From positions 620,001 through 684,000 of the forward strand of contig SAUG01000012.1 of assembly GCA_011316305.1 (NCBI GenBank): a stretch of DNA of 64,000 bases, given 5' to 3'. The notes below the pieces were generated by a model. That model was not told the origin of the DNA. It saw only the letters and a list, made by a program, of their open reading frames with translations, and did not search any database. Position 1 is the first letter of the stretch. Every line of letters starts with the position of its first letter. Origin of the DNA: Rusavskia elegans. Lineage: Eukaryota > Ascomycota > Lecanoromycetes > Teloschistales > Teloschistaceae. Below are positions 23,701-37,461 of the stretch, one piece after another. The translations under genes and the position numbers were made by a program.

Positions 23701-25592
23701 AGCTTCCATGGGATATTTTGTGAGCAGTTGAAAAGGTTGGCGGCAAGCATCGAGGAGAGTACGGTGGGGAAATGAGAGCTAAGGGAATCATCTACGGAAG
23801 TTGTGATGATTGTTGACGCAGGGTGGGAGGAGGAAGGCGTGAGGCTCACGTGGAAGAAAGACGCAGCGGTGCAGTATGTCGGGTTTGCAGCGGAAGAGCT
23901 GAGGGGGTAGAGCAGGAGGCGCGAGGTGGATTTAGGGAGCCGCGGTGCCTGCTCGAGAGAGCAATCAGGATTTTAGCTTCGAGAGATCCGGAGAGGCGAG
24001 GTGGGACGAAGGCGGAGTGGGATCATCAATTCGAGGAAATGCTGGTAGATGGCAGACTTGGTGGGACTTTTATCAGATGTTTCACACAGCGTGTATCTGT
24101 GCTTAAGGCCCCTAAGAACATAGAGGAACAAGACCTGGGGAGCTCAATCTGCCTAGTGAGCACCAGCAAGCATTTCCATCGTCACCGGCCCCATTCTTGC
24201 TTCACCCTAGTTATCGACCTCGTGCCAGACGCATAAGCTTGGCTCTCTGAAGGGAAGAAGCTTGTAATAGAGTAGTTGGAGTGTCAGATATCACGCTATT
24301 TTCGTCGTCCATATTTTGATCCTCTCGATTACCTGCTAGACGGTGGAGCGCAGCTCGTTGATTAGGAGTTCTAACAGAAGGGCTGGTCAGTGCGTCGACT
24401 CCAATTTGGCAACCTTTGCAACACGCTAATAACGGCCTCTAATTTAGCGACTCTTAGTATACCCCTTTAAAATAGAAGAGCAAAAAAAGTAATATTGTTA
24501 TAGGTAGAAGAAGCCTAAAATATAATAAATTTTTTAATTAGACTAGTAATATAGTAAGAGAAATTAGTCTTTCTAATATTAGGTTCTAAGAATGCAAATA
24601 TAGAGGGGATTTAGCTAAATCCGTTAGGTCCGTATTACAAAAGAGTGCGCAGCCTGCTATAATGTTCTTTTGGCCGCACTCCTTCCCGTCATTTCGATAT
24701 CTGAAAGCCTTCATCTTTTCCCTGGGTCTTATTGGGGCTGTACTCGACCGCTGGGAATCGACATATGGATTATTCGTTGTTCTGCATGCAGTTTCGCCCT
24801 AGGCTTAGTTTGAGCCAAAGATACTGTTCACTAACTTTTCTAAGGGGCGACTATCCTCTGTGGTGGTGAGATGGGATACGTTAGTGCTGCACACCCGTGT
24901 TCCATACACCCAGCGCATTCATTACAATTTAGTGATCGAAGCGGTCGCTGTGCCTACCAGGGGAAATGTTTTCGCTTTAGATGCGTCTGGAGGATGATGA
25001 TCATAGAGTTGCAAAGACTGAATCTCAGAGATTGATGAAGATACCACCACTGTTCGAGGCGTTGGCCACCAATTGTTGTTAACGCCAAGATTAATACATG
25101 AAGCTGGAGACATTAAAGGCAGTTCATGGTAGATGATTTCTACAGCCTAGAGTGGACCAGATGCATAGGCGAGATTGTACCCCTAACTTGCGAAGACTGA
25201 AGACGAGCGAGCAGCTACACCTACTTTGTGATTCAGGGATAGTGGGCTCAGTTTCCTAGGTAAATTCCCATCATGGCCTACAATGGATTATCGCCGTCAT
25301 TTTCACAATGATGGTGTTGTTCTGACTATAAAACCCCATAGGCGCCGCTGTGGACCGCCACGAGTCCAGACAATCCCAAGACTGCGTCGGCTGTTCGCCT
25401 GGGGAACATGAATATTTCCGGTCTTCTAAGAACCCACGTGGATGGTCCACTCTCCCGCGGGACAATGTGGGCGTGTTGCGCTACGCGCTGGCTTCTGAAA
25501 CCGGATATCCACAAATATTAATCGCTCTTGTGATAAGACCAAATGAAGATCTCTCGAAGTTCCCTTATACGTCTTTCTCATCTTGAAAGCTC
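23701..25592. other. Intergenic with a short AT-rich relic
   Basis: No convincing gene is seen. Between about 24430 and 24640 the composition switches abruptly to AT-rich sequence with few CA or TG, resembling the RIP-affected block far to the right. It is probably the remnant of a small transposon insertion. The flanking sequence is ordinary. Confidence 0.5.
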
Positions 25593-26326
25593 ATGTGTAT
25601 TATGCGTCTTCTGCAGCTTCTCTATGCTACGTCAGCTATCGTTGTATCGATACAGGGGGCATCGATTCCTTCTCTTTCGAGAGTGATTGGTGATCTGCAT
25701 CGCCCACATGATCGTTTCCGGATTCTTGGAAATAACCTTAATTTGACAACAAACAAGACCGAGAGGGTCGAAGCACGGTAATGCAGCTGGGTCTTCCACA
25801 TGATACATTAAAACTTACATGATATCCCAGGGTTCCCGCAGGCTGGCGCCCAGGACACCCCTACATCTACCACGTTGGCCGCTCCTCCTTGATGTTAAAA
25901 TGTGATCAGTTCCTCCATGAACCTCTTCAGGATGCCAACAAAATGGACCATCTCTTCCAACGGCTTCTAGCCAAATTCAATAACCCACGCTTCCGTAATG
26001 ACCCGGTTTTTGACGGTGGTTTTAGAGCTTGGGAGTGGTACGAACCGCGGCAGCTGAACGGTGAACCTTTTGCTGGATTCGGCCTCGAAGTTCCAGCTGA
26101 AGATTCGAGGGCAATGAGGAGAGGTGATTTGTTGGTTGCGGTTTGGGGCGTCAATGAGATCAGGCTATCGTGGCCGAACTTGGATTTCTGGTGTGGTGTT
26201 TATAGGGATGGAGAGGGAGGGAAAGCGGAGAGGTATCTGGGGAAAATTGAGTTGTTCTTTGAGCCCGACGATGAAGAGGAAGTAAATTGGCGCAGTACAC
26301 GTGACTTGAACACAGCTAGCGGGTGA
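25593..26326 (+). CDS. Secreted protein of unknown function
   Basis: Two exons, 25593-25777 and 25831-26326, are separated by a 53-bp intron (GTAATG ... CCCAG); the phases agree and give 226 aa. The signal peptide is MCIMRLLQLLYATSAIVVSI with a likely cut after IQGAS; a second in-frame ATG at 25602 would serve equally well. Possible N-glycosylation sites NLT and NKT lie just after it. The mature part includes the aromatic stretch WRPGHPYIYHVGRSSLMLKC and later FRAWEWYEPRQLNGEPFAGF, RRGDLLVAVWGVNEIRLSW and an acidic end. I recognise no domain. Isolated export, moderate size and a position between gene-rich and AT-rich DNA make it an accessory candidate. Confidence 0.78.
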
Positions 26327-27044
26327 CGGCGACAGAATATTCAAGATACAAATCATTCAGGGACGTAAAAGATAGGGGTTCCCTCGCGGCACCCACCCCC
26401 ATTACCTTACTTCCTTCTTCGTGCACATAGATCTCGATGATCATCATCAATATTGTTACCATACCCACATTACTGTGTACTCGCTTCAAGGAATCTGGAT
26501 TAGACTGCACTCATCCAACCGATCAGGCTTTCCAGGCGCCTGGTCTGGGAGACTTGCAACGTGCGAGCAGCAGCATCTAGAATTCCACCGCGTCGTTGGC
26601 TACGGCATCCTTTCTCACCAGCGCGTCAGTAGAGCCGATGACGTTAACATCAGCAAACGCACAGCCATCGGTTTTCTCTGTAGCAGGTGCTGACAGAACT
26701 TATCTCGCCACTTCTACTTCTTCAGGACAGTGTTCAAACGGCCTAAGCAGCGGCGCCGATAGTACGCTGTACTAAGCGCTGGCAAGCTGGGCACAAAATC
26801 TTTGGCATGAGCTTTGGCGTCGCTGACATATGAGATCTCGATTCCAGAGAAGGATGTAAGAACGCAGGAAGAATGCAATTTTTCATTCAGGTTTCCGCAT
26901 GAAATCGAGATGTCGGCATACTATTAGAGGAACACCTGGAATGTCGTGAATGTCTCCCTGAATATGAGCTCTGCTAGTGCCTGAGATAGACGCCAGATGG
27001 TGTCGGCCAGAATCAGCACCACATCGTTTGTAATTCACACCGAA
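26327..27044. other. Intergenic between convergent genes
   Basis: This region holds the 3' ends of the secreted-protein gene and the HET gene. I see nothing further in it. Confidence 0.4.
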
Positions 27045-29087
27045 CTAAATCAGAACAATGGTCTTCAATTCAGCATCCTCGACGAGCTCTACCCGACGAG
27101 CCGACTTCGAATAATGGATCGGAAGATCCTGATATGACTTGTAAGTACCTTCGAACAGACCGACCCGTCGATACGTGTGTATTGCAGGATCGATGCAGCG
27201 GAGAGCGAGTCCTTGTACCAACGTGCCGTCATATTTATTCTTTGTCGATATCAAGAGACAGAATACGGGTTGATGGGAAACTTCGTCCTGGACATCTGGG
27301 AAGATCCATTGATCTCCAGTGACATTTCTGTCAGAGAAATGGACGCTCAGCCTGTCTGACTGTAACGCTGATGATTCAGGAGGTGCAATTAATCCTGACA
27401 AGAGCGCACCACGAAGACGTATCCACCCAGAACTCAATTGGCCCATTGGATTTCCTGGGACTAGGGGAACTGTCATCGCTTCTTGTACGGCAATCAAGAT
27501 CCTTTCGATATTCGGTCGTCCAGGCATGATATGGCCGTCAAGTGCAGCCCAGCTCCAGGAAGGGGCACGATATGTTCCAGCTCTTGTGGAAGGAAGTCCA
27601 TTCGCTTGCTTACCATCCATCACCTTCCAGAGTAGACCCGATGATAAGGTCCCCTTCCATAATCCAGCCAAGTATTCGTCCTGGAGCGAAGCCTGCAATT
27701 TTTTTGCTAGACCCGACATGGCAGCGAGCTTGTCGGATGCCACAGTGAGTTCACCAGCAGTGTAGGCAGTGATAATCTTGTTCCACAGATGATATGTGTA
27801 AAGTTTTGGTGAGGACCGGCTGTCACCCATCGACTGCAACTCCTTGCCATCCACATCTGGATCAAGGCCTTTGTGCTTGCTTTGTGCGTTTTGTTGGGCA
27901 AGTGGCAAACCAGCAGGATATGACTCGCAAGCATCCAATTCATGACATTCCCATGCCAGCTGCGTTCGACCAAAATGGAGTACACAGGGTGCCAGTAGCC
28001 GCTCCTGTACCACCCACGCCCTCTTATTCAAGGGTGCTGAGGTGACAATGTGGTCCCAGAGCCCATATTCAATGACGCGAAAGACGGTACTTTGCAGACC
28101 TGTCCATCTTGGCTTCACGACGAGACCTTCAACGTCTGATGCGTTACGCTCTTGGAAGCATCCGTCATCGCTAGAGAAGTTTCCTGTCGCTGAAATACTA
28201 CAAAGCGCATTTGTATACACTTCACTCATCATTCCTGCCTCATACGCCCAGTCCTCGATTGAGTCCTGGATGATACACAGTGAGTCTATCCATATACACT
28301 TACAGCCCAATCTCTTAGTCATGACAACGGCGTCCTGGAATGTACGTGGCAGATCCGTAATATTGAACCCCCTTTCGAGGTCTGCAATGTTCGAATGTTT
28401 GAGCTTCAGAATTGATGCAATGCCCCAGCGGTGGCTGAGTGTCAAGTATGGGCCCGTGAGTATCTCTTTACTAGTGAGACATAAACGAAGGTTCTTATCC
28501 TCACCATCCGGTAAGATCTCCACAAGACGCGTAGGATAGTAAGGCTTCGACTGATGCTTGACATGGCATTTAGTATGATGCCCCAGACATTGCGCAAGCC
28601 AATCTTGAGCTAACGTCAAACACGTCTCCGAGGCGGTATGTGACGGAATTGTGTAGTGACTGGTGTACCTCAAGAAATCTGAAGAGAATCAGAAATTATG
28701 GCGTGTAGATTCAGCAAAGGGAGATTTGATAAACGAACCTTTAAAAGGTTCCACGATGAACATATTGTATCTATCCCTGTAATCCGTAGTAGTGACGGTA
28801 TCGTCGTTAAGCGAGAACCCCAGTATATAGAGATCTGCTGGGATATCCTTGTATCCAACAGCAGGGGTCTCTTTGCCGCGTTGAACAACATACATCACAG
28901 AAATGTTCTCTTGGGAAATGTCTCCAGTCGTGAGATCGGAGAACGAAGCCCATACTAGTCGACACATCTGACACCCAACTTCACGAGCTTGTCGAAGTTC
29001 TATTACAGTGCTGTGGTGTTTTATGCTCCCCAGTTCCAATGCTCCCTGGAAGATCTTGGTGCATGTCTGACACAACATTGACTCCAT
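27045..29087 (-). CDS. HET-domain (heterokaryon incompatibility) protein
   Basis: There are two exons, 29087-28739 and 28678-27045, with a 60-bp intron (GTTCGT ... TTCTGAT ... TTCAG). The phases agree and give 660 aa. The N-terminus carries paired cysteines (LCQTCTKIF and GCQMCRLV) typical of HET proteins. The HET domain runs from about residue 193: GPYLTLSHRWG, then ADLERGFNITDLPRTFQDAV, LGCKCIWIDSLCIIQDSIED, MMSEVYTNALCSISATG, and later RAWVVQERLLAPCVLHFG. HET proteins trigger cell death when genetically different hyphae fuse. The C-terminal half (LPSTRAGTYRAPSWSWAALDG onward) is the usual poorly conserved tail. No stop or frameshift is seen, although the gene lies next to a RIP-mutated repeat block. 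Confidence 0.95.
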
Positions 29088-29420
29088 ACCTCAGAGAGGA
29101 ACCGATTGCGGGCAGATTGCTTCAAATCACAACGATTTGTTCCGTTCCACAGACGTGAAAGCGTGGCTTATGATGGTCTATCACTTATCAATATTCTCTT
29201 GCAAATAGCTTCAAAAGATACTGAAACATAAGCTAACGGTTTCTACGCCTCAATATAAGGTAAGGAATTGTCCTTTATGCCTTGTTCGATCATGTGATAC
29301 ACAGTGAAAGTCCAAGACTGTGATATTTTCATCCGTGAACTTCGGAACGATCGTGTTGATCCGAATGCCAAGCCGACGGGTCCCTCGCCGGCTTTTACTC
29401 TACGTTAGGTTTAGGGTGAC
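29088..29420. other. HET promoter and boundary to AT-rich DNA
   Basis: This is the upstream region of the HET gene. Composition is normal up to about 29410 and then changes within a few tens of bases to AT-rich sequence. Confidence 0.6.
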
Positions 29421-31688
29421 CGTTTCTTAATATCGCGTAAAATAGAAGAATATCGAGAACTTTCGCCTAGAATCGATTCGATATTATATACTAGCTCTTT
29501 TCTAATATTAGATTATTTCGATATATAAACGGATATTGAATATAATTCGTTAAATTAATTTTGAAATAAATATTATTAATATTTTTTTTCATTGAACGAT
29601 TTTTTATAAAAATAAATTTATTATAATATATTAATTCGCTAGTAATAATTTAAAGCTACGTTTTAACGAATATTTTTTTTACTATCGATTTTTTATTATT
29701 TTAAATAAAAAGTTTTCGATATAAAAAAAGACCTTTTAATATATATAACTAGTTAAGTTTATTTAATTCAATAAAATAGATATATATTTTAATCTATTTA
29801 TAAAAATAAATTTTATATTTAAATTTCTATTTTTTTTAAAATTTTTATCCGGAATTTAAATAATTTAATCTAATTATTATATTTATATTTTATATTATCG
29901 ATCTAGAAATATTACTTTCTAGTTTTTTTTTCTAAATTTATCCACTATTTAATTTACTCTTTTATTCTATTTATTTTTTGGAAAATATTTATCGATATCG
30001 ATATATATTTTATAAATCTTTTTAAATTTATTATAGATTTTAATAAATAGTTTAATTACTAAATTTTTATTATATAAAGCCGAATGATATAGAATTTTCG
30101 ATTTTATTTATTAAATATATTATATTACGGCTATCTATTTGAAAAAGACTAATTTTTTAAATAATTCTATTAATATTCGCAGCGAAATATATTATAGTTT
30201 TTAATAGTATATTATCGTTTTCTATAAATATAAACTTATTATTTATATTAGTATCAGCGATTATATTTTTCGATTTTTTATATTTTAAATTGATAAATCC
30301 AGTAAAATCGTAAAATTTTAACTCGATTTGACGATTTGTTTATAGTTGTAAATCCGTCTAATCGCTTTTATAAATATTAAAAATCGTTAAATTAACTGTC
30401 GAATCGGATTTCGAATCCGAATTAAAAAAACCGATTCGATCTAAATCGGTTCCGACTTTTCTAGATATTAAATCGAATCCAATCGGATTTTTTAAAAATT
30501 CGACCCGATTTAGTTTCGGGTCGAATCTAGAAATCCGGATTTAATTTATTAAAATCGTTAAAACCTTTTTTTTTATATTATAAAATCTATTTTTTTATTA
30601 ATAATATAGGAATATATCGAAGTAGAATATTTATCTAAATCTACTATTGCTAGATATAGATAACTAATTAAAAAATTTAATAATTTTCTTTATATTTTTA
30701 TCGTTTTCGGTTTTCGTTTCCGTTTTTTTTTCTATATTTTTATCTTTATCTTTATTTTTATTTTAATAAAAGTTTATACTTTTAGCTAACTTTTTATTAT
30801 CTTTAAATTTAATATTATTTTATTTAGCCGAATATCTTTCTACTATTTAGTTTTTATTATTAATTTCGACGATATTATTAATATTTTCGTTTTTCTTTTT
30901 ATACGGAGATTCGATAACTATATAAATGGTATTACTACTATAGTTAAATTTTTTAATAAATTTCGACTATTTTTATAGAAATTTTAGTATTTAGATAATT
31001 TTAAATTCTTTAAAGTTATTATAATAGATTATTTATTATTAGATAAAATTAACGATTAGAATTATATATTTAATTAAAGTTATTCTATTTATATCTTTCG
31101 TATCTATAGTAGATTTAAAGAAATATTAGAAATAATTAATTATAAATTAAATAATTTAAATATATTATTTTAATATATTATTTAATTCTGTTTCTACTTT
31201 ATCTAATTAATAAATATTATTTCTTTTGAATTTTTTCGCGAGTTTTATTACGGAATTTAGTTATATAATATAATATTATATGTAAATTAATATTTAGTAT
31301 CATCTAAAATATTCTATTGTATTATTAAACAGTATTTTACTAATTCTATAATCCGTTTCTTCGTTTCTGACGTTTTATTTTAAAAGAATCTTTGTATTTA
31401 AATCTATAGTTTTCTATATATCGGTTTTTTTTGATTCTAAAAACGTTTATATATAGTAATATAATCTTTACTTTATTTTTTATAGAATATTTATTTAGAT
31501 TTCGACTATTTTCTACCGTATTTATAATTTGTAATCGATTTAGATATTATAGATAGTAACTTTAATTTAGATATAATAGAATACTAGATAGTAGTTTAAA
31601 CAATATAGTAAAGTAATATATTTAATATTTTAAAAAATCTATATAAAATAGTAGTTAAAATAGAATAGAAATATAAAATAGAATATAT
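29420..31688. repeat. Unassigned RIP-mutated sequence
   Basis: This AT-rich DNA contains no element boundaries that I could match. Between about 30390 and 30540 there are several short inverted repeats around CGGATT/AATCCG and GACCCG/CGGGTC, all richer in CG than their surroundings. It is probably one or more old transposon fragments. Confidence 0.5.
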
Positions 31689-31693
31689 TAGAA

Positions 31694-32184
31694 TGTTATA
31701 AACACGGGCGACGTAATTTAGGTAACGCGGTAGTATTCGGTATAGTACCGGATTTTCTATTACGCTTCGACAGGCAGGAATATATAGGATAGTCTAAATA
31801 TTAATACTAAAAAGTATTTTAGTAGTTTTAGTAAATAAATACTATAAATACTTTAATTATAGTAGTATTAGTAGATAAATACTATAAATACTTTAATTTT
31901 AATAATTTTAGTAAATAAATACTCTAAAATAGAGCTATTTTGGTTATTTTATTTAATAAATAATCTAAATAGTAGAAGATTTTATTATTTATATAGATTC
32001 CGAACTCGACGCCTTTATAGTTTATATTAAATTTATTAGTTATCGCTATATACTACTTTAGTAATTAAACTAATTTATTTTTATATTAATTTAAATAATT
32101 ATTCGTTATATTTTCGTTTATAGATATACTAATAAATCTAACTAATCTATATAGATACTAGACTCTTTAAATAGCTTTGTAATA
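31694..32184 (+). repeat. 5' LTR of element A
   Basis: This is a 491-bp LTR starting TGTTATAAACACGGG, collinear with 38880-39370. It contains tandem-like AAATACTATAAATACTTTAA units. Its 3' half resembles the LTR of element B. Confidence 0.93.
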
Positions 32185-32499
32185 TTTTAAATATCTTTAA
32201 AATATCTATTATAGATTAACGGTAAACTTCTACTCTAAGTAATTCTAGCTATATAACTAAATAGTCCGAATTTAAAGAAAAAGAAATCTAAATAAAAAAC
32301 GAAAGTAAAAATAAAAGTACTCTTTCTACTAATCTATACTTTTATAGTATTAAAGTTAATAAATTCAGTAAATACTATAGAGATTATAATAAACTAAAAA
32401 ACTGACTCGTATAATTAGATATATACTTCGTATTCTATCCTATATCTAAAAAGAAAAAGATCTTTTTCGCTATATTTTACTTTCGAAAATAAATTTAAT

Positions 32500-35400
32500 A
32501 TTAGATAAAATCTTTCCTTCGCTAGTATATAGACGATAATAAAAATAATAAATATATTTTCGCCTAATTTATAAAATTTAAAAAAGCTATTTATAAAATC
32601 TTCGGAGTTTTAAACGAAATTTAAACTATTATATATTTTATTTAATATTTTTAGTAAAAGAATATAGTATCTAACTACGCTATACGATTTAAAAAATAGA
32701 TACTACTAATAGAATAAAATAATAACGCCTTATACGTAGTATTTAGATAAAAATTTAAAGAGCGAATAAAGAATAAATTTATATATAATAGTCGAGTATA
32801 TAATATTCTAGATAATCTAATTAAAATATCTATTGATTTTAATAATAAACTATATAAATAAAATATAGAAAAACGCTATAATAGTAGACTATAAGATAAT
32901 ATAGAATATTATTCGGGATAGCCCTATAGAAAATAATATCTAGATTAAAAATAGTCCGAAAATAGCTATTTTAAATCGATACTAATAGATTTAGACTCTA
33001 TATAATAGTAATATAAAAGGAAAAACCCTAGAAATAGTAAAAGAAATAAAAATTCTAAGACGTATAATAACTATAATAAACTAGGCTATTTTATAAAAAA
33101 ATATCGATTAAATAAAATATAATAACGATAGTTTAACGCTATACTAAAAAAACCTAAAAACTAGTAAAAAATAATTTTAAAAGACGACGATAGTAGTTTT
33201 AAACTCTAGAAAACTAATTTAGATAAAAAATTTATATTTATAGAAAACGATAAAATATTATAGGAAACTACGATAAATAATATTTGGCTGCGAATATTAA
33301 TAGAATCTACTAGAAGAAAAGTCGCTTTTAAATAAATAATTATAATAATAGAAATTATTAAACTAGTATACCTTTAGGCCTTTTATAATAAGGAATTCGT
33401 AAAAAAAGGATTTATAATAATCTATAAAAGATTTAAAAACGTTGATAAAATATATATTAGCGACGAATATCTATAAAACGATAAATAGGATTAAAAAATA
33501 AATAATATTATCGATATATTAGAAGAAAAACTAGGAAATAACGTTTTTAAAAATAAAATTATATCTAAATCGATATTATAATAAAAAAATATAATAATTG
33601 GAAATTAATACGTATTATTTAATTAGACCGCCTGCTATAATAATAACTATAGAATCTATAAATCGGAAAAAGAAGGAACCGAATAATATTTATTAAAATT
33701 ATACCGATACGCTTTTATAATATCTATTAAAGTCGGAATTTATAATATTTATAACTATTTTGGATATATTATATATAGGAGATATAAATATTAGAAGGAA
33801 TAGTAGGAAAGAAATAAATACTTTAATTAGAAATTCTATAGATATATTTTATAAGTAGATTACGAAAATAAAAAATATAAAAATATAAGTAATAATTTGA
33901 AAAAAAAAATAAGATTTTATAGTAATAGGTATACTACGAGCGTATAATTTTATAATTCGGAAAAAATAATTAAATTTAACTAGTTATATATATATATTCG
34001 GCCTGGGTGGCGCAGTAGCAACGCTGCGTGACTTGAAGGCCCGGCGGATCCAGCGCTCTTCGGAATTAACGGAATTAATCCGACGGGTCGGGGATTCGAA
34101 TCCCTCGAAGATTAACCTAATATTTAAATTTTTTCTATTAACTTTAGTCGATTTTATAGAATTTAAAAAATATAGAAAGATTATATAGTAGATCGTCTCG
34201 GTCTAGCCCGATCGATCAAATTGAAATTAAGTTAATTAAAGTTAAATAGATTACGATTTCCCTCTAGATTTTAGTCCAAATCTAATTCCTTCGGGAATTT
34301 TTAATTGAATTTTCGGTAAAGATTCGAATCCAAATAATTGCGTAATCTGATCGATTAGTACTTTTAGTACTAATTCGTAAAAGATAATCAAAAAATCCGA
34401 ATGATTAATCGAATATATATATATATATATATATTCGAAGTTAAAATGATTATTAAAACTAATAACGGACTATAAAAGATTAAAATATTTATTAATTTAG
34501 ATATAACCGGAAATTTCATATTAAAGGATTTAATTAAAAAGAAAAAATTCCTTCGAATTAAAAAAAAGAATCTATATAATTTAATATCTATTAATAGAAA
34601 TAAAATACTAAATAGAAATAAAAAGATTATAAAAGAAATAATATCGCTTTAAATAATAATTAATTAGTATTAGAAAGAATTTTAGTTTAATATTATTCGA
34701 ATAGCTAGCTATAAAATTAGATTTAGATTTCTTTAGTTAAAAGATTATAATCTAGTAATATATTAGGAAAAAAAAATATTTAGCTTCGAATAATACTTTT
34801 ATATAGAAAATATCTAGCCTATATCGAAATAGTAATTTCGGGTAAATAAAAAATAGAATATAAAGCGCGAATTTATAGTTTCGAAAAAAAATAATTAAAA
34901 ATTATTTAAATCCGATTTATTAGATACCGGTAGAAATTAACTAGATTAATAAAATAGAAATAGAAAAAAAAATTATAAACTTTTTAAAAATTCTATACTA
35001 TCTAATAAAAAGTTAATAGAAATCTATTAAAAAGAATTTTAGATAAATATAAAAATTAGATAAATTTATTTTAAAAAAAAGTAACTATAAAAGTATTATT
35101 TAAATATTAATTATAAGGTTATAAAATTAAATTTAAATTAGATAAATAATTTACGTTTAAACCTATTTATCTATTATTAATAATAGAGTTCGAAATATTC
35201 TATAAATATCTAGACGAAAATATAAAAAAGAGATTTATTAAAAAATTTTAATTATCGGCAGAATATCCGATTTTTTTATATTTAAAAAGAACGTAATATT
35301 CCGTCTATATATCGATTACCAGAAACTAAATAATATTATAATTAAAAACCGATATCTACTATTAAATATTAACGAATTTTAAAATAAATTTACTAAAATA

Positions 35401-37450
35401 TAATATTTTACAAAACTCGACTTTTAGAAAGTATATAATTTTATATAAATAAAAGCCGGAAAAAATTAAAAAATAACTTTTCGAATATAATATAGTTATT
35501 ATAAATATATAGTAATATTTTTCAGGTTTATAATTATCCCGATAATCTATTAAAATATAATTAATAATATATTTAGAAAATATTAAAATATATTTATTAT
35601 TATTTACTTTAATAATATTTTAGTTTTTTTTAAAATATTCGAAAAATATAAATAGTACGTTAGTAAAGTTTTTAAATATTTAATAAAAAGGATTTATATT
35701 TTAAACTAAAAAGATATAAATTCTATAAAAAAATATTAACTTTCCAGAATATATTATAGAACGAAATAGATTATATATCGATTCTAGTAAACTAAAAGCT
35801 ATTATAAAATAAAAAATACTAATAAATATTAATAAAATCTAGAAGTTTTTTAGATTTATAAATTATAATCGGAAATTTATAAAAAACTATTCTAAAAAAA
35901 CTTTCGCTTTAATAATTTTAATAAAAGATACTACTAAATAGTATTAGAATAAAGGAAAATAATAAATATTTAAAGATTTTAAAAAAATATATATAAAAGA
36001 CCTAGTATTAAAAATCTTTAATTTATAAAAACTATTAAAAATAGAAATAGATTTATTAGATCTAGCTATAAATATATATCTTCTATAATAATATAATAGT
36101 AGATAGTATCTAGTAATATATATATTAAAATAATTATTACTAGTGGAATAGAATTATAATATCTATAATAAAAAACTACTAGCTATAGTAGCTATATTAG
36201 AATAATCGAGAATATATATCGAAAAATTACTAGAATTAATAATTTTTATAGATTATAAAAATCTACTATATTTTATAATAATAAAATAATTTAATAAAAA
36301 ATAAATATAATAGTCTAAATTCTTCGGTTAATATAAATTCAAAATATACTATATTTTAGATAAAAAAAATAAAAAAAATAGATATTTTTAATCGAAGAAA
36401 TAATTATATAAAAATAAAAAAAGTTTTTAGTAATAGTATTTTTAAAATTAATAAAAATAGATTACTATTAATAAATTAATATAAAATAAATACGATACTA
36501 TATATATTTAGAAATAACTAAAAATAGTTTTCTATTAAAAAAAGAAAACTATAAATATTAGATAATCAAATCGACAAATATATTTAAGAATACTAAAATA
36601 GAATACTATAAAAATATCTAGATATAATAAAAATAATATAACTTTTATAATAGTATTATTAGTTTTCTAATATAAAGTAATATATTAAAATATATATTAA
36701 AAAATATTTTATTTATTCGTAAAATAAATATACTATATATACTCGTTATAGAAATATCTAATATTAGAAACTACCGGATTTACTATAGAAGAAAGTTACT
36801 TTAGACTTTATTATTAAATTTCTAAAATCGAAAAATCCGATAATAAATATAGAATACGATTTAATATTTAATATAATAGATAGATTTACTATTCTAGATT
36901 ATTTATTCCGATATTACAGACTACTAGAAGTTTTAATAAATAATAGAAATAAACTTTTTACTTCGAACTATTAGAAAATCTTTATTTCTTTAATTAATAT
37001 AAAATTAAAAATATTAATAGTCTTCTATCCGATAATAGATAGATAGATAGAATATATTAATTAGATTTTAGAATAGTATCTAAAATATTATATTAATAAT
37101 ATTTAAAATAATTCGATTTTATTTTTACTAATAGTTTAATTAATATTTAATATAAAGAAATTAAATATAATAAAAAAAATATCGTTTTATACTAATAATT
37201 GGAGGAATCTAAATTTATTTAAACGACCACTACTATATATATTAGCGGAATTAGCTATTTAAAAAGTCGATATTTCGAAAAAAATCTATAGAAATATCTT
37301 TAAAATATAGAAATACTCGGGTAGTTACTAAAATAAAAAACGAAAAATAGTATTTTAGTTAAAGAAAAGAAATAAGATATATCTTTTTATAAATAACTTT
37401 AAATAAAAAATTTAACTATATTAAAGTCGGACTATTTTTAATTAAAAAGA
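32500..37450 (+). pseudogene. gag-pol remnant of element A
   Basis: Frames are broken by many stops. A CCHC-type gag zinc knuckle is recognisable although its Cys codons now read Tyr (33064-33107). Reverse transcriptase is recognisable at 35.2-35.7 kb, with both catalytic Asp codons changed to Asn (YFNN). Position and order give Ty3/gypsy. Protein function is lost. Confidence 0.8.
34000..34421 (+). mobile_element. SINE-like element, copy 1
   Basis: A tRNA-like head (GGCCTGGGTGGCGCAGTAGC, A-box; GGGATTCGAATCCC, B-box region near 34092-34105) is followed by a roughly 300-bp body shared with copies 2-4 and ending ATGATTAATCG plus a TA-rich tail. The flanking duplication is about 16 bp: TATATATATATATTCG at 33985-34000 and 34422-34437. 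Element B lacks the insertion at the equivalent site (about 59625-59645), giving an empty allele. Confidence 0.88.
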
Positions 37451-37461
37451 TTAAAGGATTT

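Noticed and set aside
23373..23849. 158-codon minus-strand open frame
   Set aside because: It is antisense to the more protein-like plus-strand frame at 23293-23700 and is a Ser/Pro-rich shadow of it.
30390..30540. Cluster of CG-rich short inverted repeats as a separate element
   Set aside because: Stems are only about 6 bp and no boundaries, target duplication or second copy could be found in the window.
31800..31930. CRISPR-like array of AAATACTATAAATACTTTAA units
   Set aside because: The repeats are tandem, irregular and without spacers, and they lie within the LTR of element A in a eukaryotic genome.
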